Source of the DNA: an uncultured Collinsella sp.
GTDB taxonomy: Bacteria > Actinomycetota > Coriobacteriia > Coriobacteriales > Coriobacteriaceae
Assembly: GCA_900552395.1 (NCBI GenBank)
Contig: URZJ01000139.1
Span: forward strand, 1-5,056
Direction of reading: 5' to 3'
DNA length: 5,056 bases
Numbering within the stretch: the first letter of the stretch is position 1; each line of letters starts with the position of its first letter. Position numbers and translations under genes: made by a program. A model generated the notes under the pieces. The model was not told the DNA's origin and made no database searches. It saw nothing but the letters and a program-made list of their open reading frames with translations. Shown here piece by piece: positions 1-5,056 of the stretch.

Positions 1-642
1 CGCCGCGGTCACGGCTGCACGGTCACGCTCATCCTCGAGCGTGACGCCCGCGTTGAGATAGGACAGCGCCACGCTGTTGATCTCGTTGAAGGTGAGCCAA
101 TAACGCACGAGGCCCTGGTACGCACGTCCGACGGTCTCGACGTAGTGCGCATACCGCTCGATCATCTCTCGGCTTTGCCATCCACCATAACGCTCGACCA
201 GAGCCAACGGATAGTCGTAGTGCGACAGCGTCACGAGCGGCTCGATTCCGTGCTCGCGCAGCGCCTCGAATACCTGACGGTAAAACTCCAAGCCCTCACC
301 GTTGGGCTCGGCCTCCATCCCTGTGGGAAAAATACGGCTCCAACAAATTGAAAGACGCAGGCACTTAAAGCCCATCTCAGCAAAGAGCTCGACGTCCTCG
401 CGCCAATGATGGAAGAAGTCGTTGCCCCAACGGCATGGATACAGCCTGTCCGGATCATCCACGGACTTTTGCCTGCCAAACATCACATCCCAGCGGTCGG
501 GACCCTGTGGAATCAGGTCGGAGTGCGACATACCGCGGCCGCCCTCGTTCCAGCCCCCTTCGGCCTGGTTGGCAGCGAGCGCGCCGCCCCACAAAAAGCC
601 CTCGGGCATACCGGCAGCAGACGTTCTGTCAAAGTAACCCAT
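1..642 (-). CDS. 6-phospho-beta-glucosidase, glycoside hydrolase family 1 (partial, N-terminal 214 residues)
   Basis: Cytoplasmic GH1 enzyme expected to hydrolyse the 6-phosphorylated beta-disaccharide delivered by the neighbouring PTS permease, giving glucose-6-phosphate plus the aglycone or sugar. The translated part shows GH1 landmarks in order: FLWGGALAANQAEGGW (residues 16-31, with the sugar-binding Gln26), LRLSICWSRIFPTG (95-108), VTLSHYDYP (137-145, with the conserved His141) and YWLTFNEIN (181-189), where Glu187 is the acid/base catalyst. The catalytic nucleophile and the C-terminal residues that contact the 6-phosphate lie beyond base 1, so 6-phospho-glucosidase is preferred over 6-phospho-galactosidase only by similarity to BglA/AscB and by PTS context. 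The family is usually about 460-480 residues, so a little under half is visible. The ATG lies one base after the IIC stop and has an AAGGA 12 bases upstream inside the IIC gene. A second ATG at codon 12 lacks such a site. No frameshift or stop is seen. Confidence 0.93.
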   Translation of the reverse strand, partial: MGYFDRTSAAGMPEGFLWGGALAANQAEGGWNEGGRGMSHSDLIPQGPDRWDVMFGRQKSVDDPDRLYPCRWGNDFFHHWREDVELFAEMGFKCLRLSICWSRIFPTGMEAEPNGEGLEFYRQVFEALREHGIEPLVTLSHYDYPLALVERYGGWQSREMIERYAHYVETVGRAYQGLVRYWLTFNEINSVALSYLNAGVTLEDERDRAAVTAA

Positions 643-643
643 G

Positions 644-1993
644 CTACTCAGTATCCTTGGCAGAAGCTGCCGCGGCGTTCTCCTGCTCCTGTGCCAGGAG
701 CTGGTTGTCGTACACCTTAAAGAACGGGTACCAGACCACAGCCATGACCACGATCAAAACGATCGTAAATACCCAGATACGCGGGTCGAGGCACTGGATA
801 AAGCCCTGAACGAAGATGGGGAACGTGCCGCTCACCAAGATGTAGAAGTTAGAGACAAGACCCAGTGAGATTGCACCCCAATACAGCAGGGCCGAAATCA
901 TACCGCCCAGCACAAACGGAATCATGAGGATCGGGTTGAAGATGATGGGTGCGCCAAAGATCGCGGGCTCGGAGATACGGAAGAAGCTCGGCACGATCGA
1001 TGCCTTGCCAAATGCCTTGAGCTGCTGCGACTTTGCCTTAAACGCGCAGAGCGCCACAAAAGAGAACGTATTGCCCGTGCCGCCGATGAGGTTGATGACC
1101 ATCGACATGAGTACCGGGTGGAACTCAAGCGGCTGCCCAGCAGCGTAGAGCGAGGCGTTGGCAGCAAAGGCGGCAAGCGTGACCGGGGCGGTGATGGGCA
1201 TCACGATCATGTTGCCGTGGACGCCAAAGCACCAAAACAGCAGCGTCATGAAGCAGATAAGCAGTGCGCCGGGCACAGAGTCAACTGCGACGGAAAGCGG
1301 GGCAGCGAGCAGCTTCTCGATAACCGAGGGGATGGACAGCGTGGGATCGATCATCTGGATCAGCAGGTTGCCGCCAAAGAAGATGAGGATGTTGGCGAGC
1401 ATAGGTACGATGGCGCCAAAGGTTTCGGACAAAAACGGCGGCACGCCATCGGGCATCTTGATGGTGATGCCCTTGGTCTGGCAGAAGCGCGTGACCTCGA
1501 CGGAGACCAAGGCAACGATGATGGCGGTAAACAGGCCCTGCGCACCCAGATAGGTGCAGGGGACCGCCTGGAGCACGGACTCGTCAGCAAGCTGGTAGTA
1601 GGACGACGGCGCCGCGGCGATCAGGAACATCACCAGCGAGGTCATGCCGGCGTTAAGCTTGGGCATCTTGTAGGTGCCCGCCAGGTTATAGGCGATTGCG
1701 AACGTCACGATCACCGACAGTATGCCCATCGTCATATTGAAGGGGATGAGCAGCGTGAGCTTATTGGCCGTCGCAAAATCGAGCCAAGGGCCAAAGACGG
1801 ACCAGAACCCGCCCTGCGCCACCAGGTCGGCCGTGACCGGCGGGTTGGCGAGGATCATAAAGACGGCAGATACCAAGATGAAGCTGATCGCGCTCATAAA
1901 GCCCTTTTGCATGGAGGCAAAGTGGCGCTCGGTGCCGCAGAAATTGGCGATAGGGGTCAGTTTTTCCTGAAGCAGGGTCATGAACTTTTCCAT
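644..1993 (-). CDS. PTS sugar transporter subunit IIC, lactose/cellobiose family (CelB/LicC/ChbC-like)
   Basis: Membrane permease of a lactose/N,N'-diacetylchitobiose/beta-glucoside PTS. It carries the disaccharide across the membrane while IIB phosphorylates it at the 6-OH. The protein is 449 residues, normal for a stand-alone IIC. Hydrophobic segments run through about 33-50, 82-104, 115-130, 150-168, 190-213, 240-280, 294-318, 345-380 and 405-424, and the tail is polar and Ala/Glu-rich. The family's substrate-site residues are visible: His259 in FGVHGN and Glu342 in ISEPAIFG, matching the His and Glu that contact the sugar in the Bacillus cereus ChbC structure; NLIGGTGNTFSF (301-312) is also typical. 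The start is set by AGGAGG five bases before the ATG. It follows IIB by 9 bases and precedes GH1 by one base. Exact substrate (cellobiose, aryl-glucoside, chitobiose, lactose) cannot be read from the sequence; the context favours a beta-glucoside. Confidence 0.95.
   Translation of the reverse strand: MEKFMTLLQEKLTPIANFCGTERHFASMQKGFMSAISFILVSAVFMILANPPVTADLVAQGGFWSVFGPWLDFATANKLTLLIPFNMTMGILSVIVTFAIAYNLAGTYKMPKLNAGMTSLVMFLIAAAPSSYYQLADESVLQAVPCTYLGAQGLFTAIIVALVSVEVTRFCQTKGITIKMPDGVPPFLSETFGAIVPMLANILIFFGGNLLIQMIDPTLSIPSVIEKLLAAPLSVAVDSVPGALLICFMTLLFWCFGVHGNMIVMPITAPVTLAAFAANASLYAAGQPLEFHPVLMSMVINLIGGTGNTFSFVALCAFKAKSQQLKAFGKASIVPSFFRISEPAIFGAPIIFNPILMIPFVLGGMISALLYWGAISLGLVSNFYILVSGTFPIFVQGFIQCLDPRIWVFTIVLIVVMAVVWYPFFKVYDNQLLAQEQENAAAASAKDTE
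655..659 (-). promoter_or_regulatory. Ribosome-binding site of the GH1 gene, inside the IIC coding region
   Basis: AAGGA lies within the last codons of the IIC gene, 12 bases before the GH1 ATG at 642. The IIC stop TAG (646-644) and the GH1 ATG are separated by a single C. This fixes the GH1 start and implies translational coupling to IIC. The spacing is slightly long, so independent initiation may be modest. Confidence 0.55.
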
Positions 1994-1998
1994 GGTTG

Positions 1999-2004
1999 CC
2001 TCCT
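1999..2004 (-). promoter_or_regulatory. Ribosome-binding site of IIC overlapping the IIB stop codon
   Basis: AGGAGG lies five bases before the IIC ATG and shares two bases with the TAG stop of IIB (2005-2003). A ribosome finishing IIB therefore ends on the IIC initiation site, a classic arrangement for coupled translation. It decides the IIC start in favour of the first Met over the internal Met5. Confidence 0.75.
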
Positions 2005-2296
2005 AACCCAACAGCGACTGGGCGAGTGCCAGCACGTTGGCGGCGTTGCCCATGCCGTAGTCCTGTGCGGGGATGACCGCGGTCGGCTTACCGCTCCCCT
2101 GCTTGACGGTGTTGAGCTGGTAGGACACCTGCGGCCCCAAGAGCAGCACGTCATAATTGGCGCACGTCTCCTGATACTCGCCGATACCCACCGCATCGAT
2201 ATCGAGCTCGATGCCGTTTTGCTCCGCATATTTCTCGAGTTTCTTCATCAGAATGCTTGTAGACAGACCAGCTGCGCAAACAAGAAGGATCTTCAT
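2003..2296 (-). CDS. PTS sugar transporter subunit IIB, lactose/cellobiose family (CelA/LicB/ChbB-like)
   Basis: Soluble cytoplasmic phosphocarrier that takes phosphate from IIA on a cysteine and passes it to the sugar bound in IIC. The 97-residue protein opens with a beta-strand and the phosphorylation loop MKILLVCAAGLSTSIL, in which Cys7 is the phospho-acceptor. The downstream DVLLLGPQVSYQL (about residues 49-61) is the typical second signature of this Rossmann-like fold. Length is normal (about 95-105). The reading frame is open six codons further upstream, to an ATG at 2314, but that start has no ribosome-binding site and would put a charged extension before the first strand. The ATG at 2296 has GAAGGGA just upstream and gives the standard N-terminus, so it was chosen. 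It sits 46 bases after IIA and 9 bases before IIC. The ribosome-binding site falls in a small palindrome, described separately. Confidence 0.94.
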   Translation of the reverse strand: MKILLVCAAGLSTSILMKKLEKYAEQNGIELDIDAVGIGEYQETCANYDVLLLGPQVSYQLNTVKQGSGKPTAVIPAQDYGMGNAANVLALAQSLLG

Positions 2297-2310
2297 AAGG
2301 GATTCCCTTC
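2297..2310 (-). promoter_or_regulatory. IIB ribosome-binding site inside a 13-base palindrome
   Basis: On the mRNA the bases immediately before the IIB ATG read GAAGGGAATCCCTT. The purine-rich AAGGG that must serve as the ribosome-binding site can pair with CCCTT directly before the start codon, forming a five-base-pair stem with a three-base loop. This decides the IIB start at 2296 and could reduce its initiation when the stem forms. The pairing is seen in the sequence; an effect on translation is inference. Confidence 0.5.
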
Positions 2311-2342
2311 GCATTGATTGGTTGGATAGTCACCGCACGCCG

Positions 2343-2669
2343 CTAGGCGTTCTTGGTTGCAGTGCGCTCATATAGGCAGATCAGCTCCTGCACGAGCTCC
2401 TGAGCAAGCATGGAGCACATGAGGTGGTCCTGAGCATGGACCAGCAACACATCCACCGACAGATGCTCGCCCGCTGCCTCAGTCGAAAGCAGCTGCGTTT
2501 GGATGTGGTGAGCCTTGATTCCCGCATCCTTTGACTGCTTCATGAGTTTGGCGGCGGCGTCAAAATCCCCCGCTTTTGCCTTTTCAAGGGCTTCGAAGGC
2601 AAGGCTGCGTGCCTCTCCCGCTGCAGCGACCAGCTGAAACGAAACCATCTCGGTTCCCTGATCGTCCAT
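2343..2669 (-). CDS. PTS sugar transporter subunit IIA, lactose/cellobiose family (LacF/CelC/LicA-like)
   Basis: Soluble phosphocarrier that accepts phosphate from HPr on a histidine and hands it to IIB; known members are trimers of three-helix subunits. The 108-residue product has the family's active-site segment VDVLLVHAQDHLM. His78 is the phosphorylated residue and Asp81 the buried metal-binding residue, at the same numbers as in Lactococcus lactis LacF (family knowledge). The helical heptad-like segments EARSLAFEALEKAKAGDFDAA and MLAQELVQELICLYER fit the all-helical fold. The start at 2669 has AGGAG six bases upstream, stronger than anything before the internal Met8. It is the first PTS structural gene after the activator, separated by 119 bases that hold an inverted repeat, and is followed by IIB. 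Nothing appears truncated or unusual. Confidence 0.95.
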   Translation of the reverse strand: MDDQGTEMVSFQLVAAAGEARSLAFEALEKAKAGDFDAAAKLMKQSKDAGIKAHHIQTQLLSTEAAGEHLSVDVLLVHAQDHLMCSMLAQELVQELICLYERTATKNA

Positions 2670-2788
2670 AACGGTCTCCTCTCCCGTGATGTTTGGTTTG
2701 TACTTGAATATTCGAAACGCCTATCTCCCGCCCGCAATCCTCGAGGTTTATTGCAGGTAGACTGACAGGGTCATCGACAAAAGAAGTC
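2670..2788 (-). promoter_or_regulatory. Intergenic control region upstream of the PTS genes
   Basis: These 119 bases between the activator stop and the IIA start are the longest gap within the gene cluster and the most likely place for an activator-dependent promoter. Visible elements are an 8-bp-arm inverted repeat (2731-2757), a perfect GAATATTC palindrome (2706-2713), and a weak -10-like TACAAA (minus strand, 2702-2697). The best 17-bp-spaced -35, GATAGG (2725-2720), is very poor, as activator-dependent promoters often are. No run of Ts follows a hairpin, so I see no terminator separating activator from PTS genes and read-through is likely. The promoter call is tentative. Confidence 0.35.
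2731..2757. repeat. Imperfect inverted repeat, candidate operator or mRNA hairpin
   Basis: Plus-strand arms CCCGCAAT (2731-2738) and ATTGCAGG (2750-2757) match at 7 of 8 positions; in the minus-strand RNA the odd position is a G-U pair. The 11-base spacer contains the self-complementary CCTCGAGG. The position, about 60-90 bases before the IIA start and upstream of the possible promoter, suits a binding site for the LicR-like activator. It is not followed by a T-run, so it is not a standard terminator. The structure is seen; the role is inference. Confidence 0.45.
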
Positions 2789-4684
2789 TTAAGCCGTATG
2801 CGCTTGCACAAGCGCCATCAGCTCATGCCAGGACCGGCGCTCGCGTAGGCGCTCGACCCCCTGGCGGTCCATAAAGATCTCGGCGAGCAGTGAGCTCAAG
2901 ATCCGCGCCTCATCGCCGCCCGACCGGGCAAACGACACCATAAAGACGATATCGACCTCATGGCCGTATTCGTCCCAAAGAATGGGATGTTCGAGCAGGC
3001 CCACGGTAACAAAGGCCTCGGCGCTCAAGGGATGCATCCCATGGGGCATGGCTACCCCATTGCCAAACGAGGTGGCACTCGCGCTCTCGCGCTCGGCGAC
3101 CTCTTGGGCAAACTGGGCATCGACACGGCCGCTCTCGACGGCGCGCTCGGAGAGATATCGGAGAACGGCCTGCTTCGACGACGCCTCAACGCGGTTGAAG
3201 AACAGGGCACGGCTAAAGAAAGAGCTCACGGAGTCCGATTGCGCAGTGTCGTCGCTCAGCACCTTGCGGATAGCGTTGACATCGCTCGTCTCCAAGAAGA
3301 AATCGGCCTCGCGGACGGGCACGGGCAACTTGACGTTGAGCGGCACCGTTGTGAACACGTAGTCGATGTGCGAAAAATCGAACGTTCCCACGCGGGCGAC
3401 ATCGCATGTCTCAATCGAATCGATATACATGCCAAACTGCTTGCGGTACTGGTGCTCGAGCATACGGGCGCTTCCCGCTCCCGAGGCGCACACGATCAGG
3501 ATGCGCTTGCGACGCGGCTGGTCGGCTTGCTGCTCGAGGGCCAGGGCAAATGCCATGGCGATGTAGCCGAGCTCTTCATCAGAGGGCTGGCTGCCAAAAT
3601 GACGCTCGAGCACCTGCGAGGTGCCAGCTGCCATCGAATAGGCCAACGGAAACCTCGTCTTGATATCGGGCAGCATGGGGTTATCCATATGCATGTGATA
3701 TTCAAGGCGATAGCCCAGAGGGCCGATATGCCGAGCAAGGTTCATGCGAAGTTCAAGATCGCCGCTAAAGTCAAACCTAAACTCATCGTTGACCGCACGT
3801 ACCATCTCGGAAGCAATCTCCCACATCTCGTCCGAGATAACGGCAGAGCCCTTCTCGGGCACGCCCGTGCCCCTACCGAGCAAATGGATTGCGATAAAGG
3901 CAACCTCTTCTCGGGGCATGCTCACGCCCAGGGCATCCTTGATGTTTGCGGCAATCTGGAAAGCCGCGGCGTATTCGCGCGTTCCCTCCAGTTTTTGAAC
4001 GTCCGATTCTGCAGCTGGGACATAGCAGCCCTGCTCGATGCGGCCAAGAGCAATGTAAAGATGCATGATGAGATTGCGGGATGCCAGCGAGCTCACCGTG
4101 ACGGGCGAGGCCGTCAGGGCATCGTCCACACATGCGGCGATGGCCCGCAGGCGCTCGGCGAGCTTTGCATCGTCGGTGTCGGGCAACACGGGCCTCACCA
4201 GCGAGGCCAGGCACAGGCGCCGTTGTGACTCCCCGCCCGCAACGCGGATTCCGTAGCGTGGGCGCTTTTCGAGCGTTAAGTCAAATTGGGCGAGTTTCTG
4301 CTCTACCAGACGCATGTCATTGGACAGAGTCCGCGCCGAAACGTAGAGTAAATCCGCATACTCCTCAATCGTCACCCACTGGGACCGCATGAGGAGGTCG
4401 TTAAGAAGGAAGGACACACGGCCATCGCGCGTATCAGGAATGCCCGGATGGGCCAGAGCCGCACCGTCTAGCAAGCGAGCAAGCTCATCTGCACGTGCAA
4501 CATCGATACGATACTGCCCCTTGCTGCCAACGATGCGTGCAACCCCTGCAAGGCTGTCGTTTGCGCGATGGATATAGTTTCTCACGGCGCGCTCGCTTAC
4601 CTCGAGACGCTTGGCAAGTACCGCGACAGCGACAGGCTGAGCGTCCTCGATCATATTTACAAGCTGCTTGACGCGAGCATCCAT
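2789..4684 (-). CDS. LicR/BglG-family PRD-containing transcriptional activator (HTH-HTH-PRD-PRD-EIIB-EIIA)
   Basis: Large PTS-controlled DNA-binding activator, presumed regulator of the downstream IIA-IIB-IIC-GH1 genes. Its 631 residues show the full LicR/MtlR order. There is an N-terminal helix-turn-helix (about 5-45, VLAKRLEVSERAVRNYI) and a second one (about 88-148). PRD1 has His208 (LIMHLYIALGRIEQG) and His267 (FIAIHLLGRG). PRD2 has His319 (LARHIGPLGYRL). A gat-type IIB-like domain carries Cys399 (ILIVCASGAGSARML), and a fructose/mannitol-type IIA-like domain carries His548 (GVAMPHG). In relatives, HPr and the cognate enzymes phosphorylate these residues to set activity. The second PRD2 histidine is replaced: GYIAMAF has Ala378 where GYxxxHF is usual. 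The ATG has AAGGAG six bases upstream. RNA-binding antiterminators of the same superfamily lack these DNA-binding domains and are much shorter, so activator is preferred. Inducer identity is inferred from neighbours. Confidence 0.93.
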   Translation of the reverse strand: MDARVKQLVNMIEDAQPVAVAVLAKRLEVSERAVRNYIHRANDSLAGVARIVGSKGQYRIDVARADELARLLDGAALAHPGIPDTRDGRVSFLLNDLLMRSQWVTIEEYADLLYVSARTLSNDMRLVEQKLAQFDLTLEKRPRYGIRVAGGESQRRLCLASLVRPVLPDTDDAKLAERLRAIAACVDDALTASPVTVSSLASRNLIMHLYIALGRIEQGCYVPAAESDVQKLEGTREYAAAFQIAANIKDALGVSMPREEVAFIAIHLLGRGTGVPEKGSAVISDEMWEIASEMVRAVNDEFRFDFSGDLELRMNLARHIGPLGYRLEYHMHMDNPMLPDIKTRFPLAYSMAAGTSQVLERHFGSQPSDEELGYIAMAFALALEQQADQPRRKRILIVCASGAGSARMLEHQYRKQFGMYIDSIETCDVARVGTFDFSHIDYVFTTVPLNVKLPVPVREADFFLETSDVNAIRKVLSDDTAQSDSVSSFFSRALFFNRVEASSKQAVLRYLSERAVESGRVDAQFAQEVAERESASATSFGNGVAMPHGMHPLSAEAFVTVGLLEHPILWDEYGHEVDIVFMVSFARSGGDEARILSSLLAEIFMDRQGVERLRERRSWHELMALVQAHTA

Positions 4685-4858
4685 GTCCTCCTCCTTTCCC
4701 TGCGTCTAGTCTAACGCGGTAAAGAATGACACTCCACGTCGCGCTCGTTCCGCCAACTCGGAACAGGTTGCGGGGAGTCCAGCTGAGCTATGGAGAGCCT
4801 GGGGAGAGGGCCCGAAGGCAATGCGTCGGTGTGGGATGCGCCTTCCCAGCCATTGGGC
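4685..4858 (-). promoter_or_regulatory. Upstream region of the activator gene; no gene seen
   Basis: It contains the strong AAGGAG ribosome-binding site (4696-4691). Just beyond is a -10-like TAGACT (4713-4708, minus strand), which lies inside the near-palindrome GCGTCTAGTCTAACGC (4702-4717). No convincing -35 is present at 16-18 bases, so the promoter is uncertain. A hairpin at 4747-4764 is listed separately. From about 4765 to 4847 I recognise nothing coding: short frames on both strands lack family motifs and ribosome-binding sites. A single degenerate copy of the repeat motif, AGCCATTGGG, lies at 4848-4857. Confidence 0.3.
4747..4764. repeat. Perfect 6-bp inverted repeat upstream of the activator
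   Basis: GTTCCG (4747-4752) and CGGAAC (4759-4764) are exact reverse complements around the 6-base spacer CCAACT. It lies about 63-80 bases before the activator start, where an operator could sit. There is no T-run, so it is not a terminator. A stem of this size can occur by chance; the role is unknown. Confidence 0.3.
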
Positions 4859-4861
4859 AGT

Positions 4862-4936
4862 CATTGGGGACAGACTTAAATGAGTAGTCGTTGTGAACGT
4901 TGTTGTTTGACTAGTCGTTTAAGAACGTCCCCAATG
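4862..4936. repeat. Long imperfect hairpin within the repeat block
   Basis: Arms 4862-4889 and 4909-4936 pair over 28 positions: 23 matches, one G-T pair and four mismatches, with a 19-base loop. The outer ten bases, CATTGGGGAC, are perfect, followed by a three-base mismatch, then CTTAAA, then TAGTC at the inner end. A perfect tip, an internal bulge and a longer stem resemble classic REP sequences. It could also stall transcription on either strand, but no T-run follows. Confidence 0.7.
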
Positions 4937-4942
4937 GCTATT

Positions 4943-4991
4943 AAGGACTGTCCCAAGCTGCCGGCAGGAAAGGACCGTCCCCAAGTGCCGG
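4943..4991. repeat. Two direct repeat units with a 27-bp period
   Basis: AAGGACTGTCCCAAGCTGCCGG (4943-4964, shown here as two joined halves AAGGACTGTCCC and AAGCTGCCGG) recurs at 4970-4991 as AAGGACCGTCCCC plus AAGTGCCGG. The copies differ by one substitution and two compensating one-base indels. Between them lies the perfect 10-base palindrome CTGCCGGCAG (4958-4967). The units carry degenerate GTCCCCAA motifs, so they look like diverged members of the same repeat family as the flanking hairpin. Confidence 0.6.
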
Positions 4992-5018
4992 GTTTGTCCC
5001 CAATGACTAGGTGAATAG

Positions 5019-5052
5019 CAAAAGCCCCGCAGTCGGAGCGGACTGCGGGGCT
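5019..5052 (-). terminator. Rho-independent terminator of a minus-strand gene beyond the right edge
   Basis: A perfect 12-bp stem, AGCCCCGCAGTC (5023-5034) with GACTGCGGGGCT (5041-5052), closes a six-base loop. On the minus strand the stem runs into TTTT (5023-5020), so it should stop transcripts arriving from the right of the window. On the plus strand the bases after the stem (CGTG) are not a T-run as far as visible. It separates the neighbouring transcription unit from the activator gene, which therefore needs its own promoter. Confidence 0.8.
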
Positions 5053-5056
5053 CGTG

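Larger units (their letters stand above)
4859..5008. repeat. 150-bp block of nested GGGGAC/GTCCCC repeats with 14-bp terminal inverted repeats (REP/MITE-like)
   Basis: The block begins with AGTCATTGGGGACA (4859-4872) and ends with its exact reverse complement (4995-5008). Inside are a long imperfect hairpin (4862-4936) and two direct repeat units (4943-4991). The core ATTGGGGAC occurs forward at 4863-4871, reversed at 4927-4935 and 4996-5004, and in degenerate form at 4950-4957 and 4977-4985. A further partial copy AGCCATTGGG (4848-4857) matches, inverted, 4930-4939. No transposase is encoded. No target-site duplication is visible next to the terminal repeats. The pattern is that of a repetitive extragenic palindrome cluster or small non-autonomous element, perhaps moved by a REP-associated (IS200-like Y1) transposase elsewhere in the genome; that link is inference. 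Confidence 0.7.

Noticed and set aside
2297..2314. Upstream ATG at 2314 as the IIB start
   Set aside because: No ribosome-binding site precedes it, and it would add six residues (MRRESL) before the standard IIB N-terminus; the ATG at 2296 fits both.
1118..2317. 399-codon open frame on the plus strand
   Set aside because: It is antisense to IIC and IIB, which have clear family motifs and good ribosome-binding sites. Its product is rich in His, Arg, Gly and Asp with no recognisable domain, typical of an antisense shadow in GC-rich coding DNA.
2731..2757. RNA antiterminator (RAT) site plus terminator of the BglG/LicT kind
   Set aside because: No overlapping terminator with a T-run follows the stem, and the linked regulator has DNA-binding rather than RNA-binding N-terminal domains.
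2960..4228. 422-codon open frame on the plus strand
   Set aside because: It lies entirely opposite the activator gene. Its composition (many His, Arg, Gly) and lack of motifs or a ribosome-binding site mark it as a shadow frame.
4778..4790. TAGCTCAGCTGGA on the minus strand, like the D-arm of a tRNA
   Set aside because: There is no matching 3' D-stem, no anticodon arm, and the next GTTCC-like stretch is too close for a T-arm, so no cloverleaf can be drawn. Coincidence, or at most a fragment.
4859..5008. CRISPR array
   Set aside because: Repeats occur in both orientations, vary in sequence, and are not separated by regular unique spacers.
4880..5014. 44-codon open frame starting at the ATG in the long hairpin
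   Set aside because: It runs wholly through the repeat block, has no good ribosome-binding site or family resemblance, and its codons are explained by the repeats.

Overview
The window carries most of a beta-glucoside (cellobiose-type) phosphotransferase operon, and every gene is on the minus strand. Read in the direction of transcription (right to left) it holds a LicR-type multidomain PTS-regulated activator (4684-2789), lactose/cellobiose-family enzyme IIA (2669-2343), IIB (2296-2003) and IIC (1993-644), and the N-terminal 214 residues of a family 1 glycoside hydrolase, probably a 6-phospho-beta-glucosidase (642-1, cut by the window edge). This is the known lic/cel-type layout: import and phosphorylate a beta-linked disaccharide, hydrolyse the phosphodisaccharide in the cytoplasm, and control the genes by PTS phosphorylation of the activator.

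The DNA is fairly GC-rich, the ribosome-binding sites are strong and purine-rich, and genes are tightly packed. With the GGGGAC-type intergenic repeats this suggests a saccharolytic gut Actinomycetota of the class Coriobacteriia (Collinsella-like). That placement is an impression from style and content; there is no marker gene.

Layout: 1-2342 is the gene cluster GH1-IIC-IIB, with gaps of 1 to 46 bases between consecutive genes. 2343-2669 is IIA. 2670-2788 is a 119-bp gap with an 8-bp-arm inverted repeat, the likely control region of the PTS genes. 2789-4684 is the activator. 4685-5056 has no gene. It contains the activator's upstream region, a small perfect hairpin, a roughly 150-bp block of nested GGGGAC/GTCCCC repeats bounded by 14-bp perfect inverted repeats, and a strong terminator for a minus-strand gene lying beyond the right edge.

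The transport and hydrolysis genes are an ordinary, recognisable system. The items most worth a second look are the repeat block, an activator whose second PRD has Ala where the second phospho-acceptor His is normally found, and a short hairpin that would bury the IIB ribosome-binding site. I did not find a clearly new type of biological system here.
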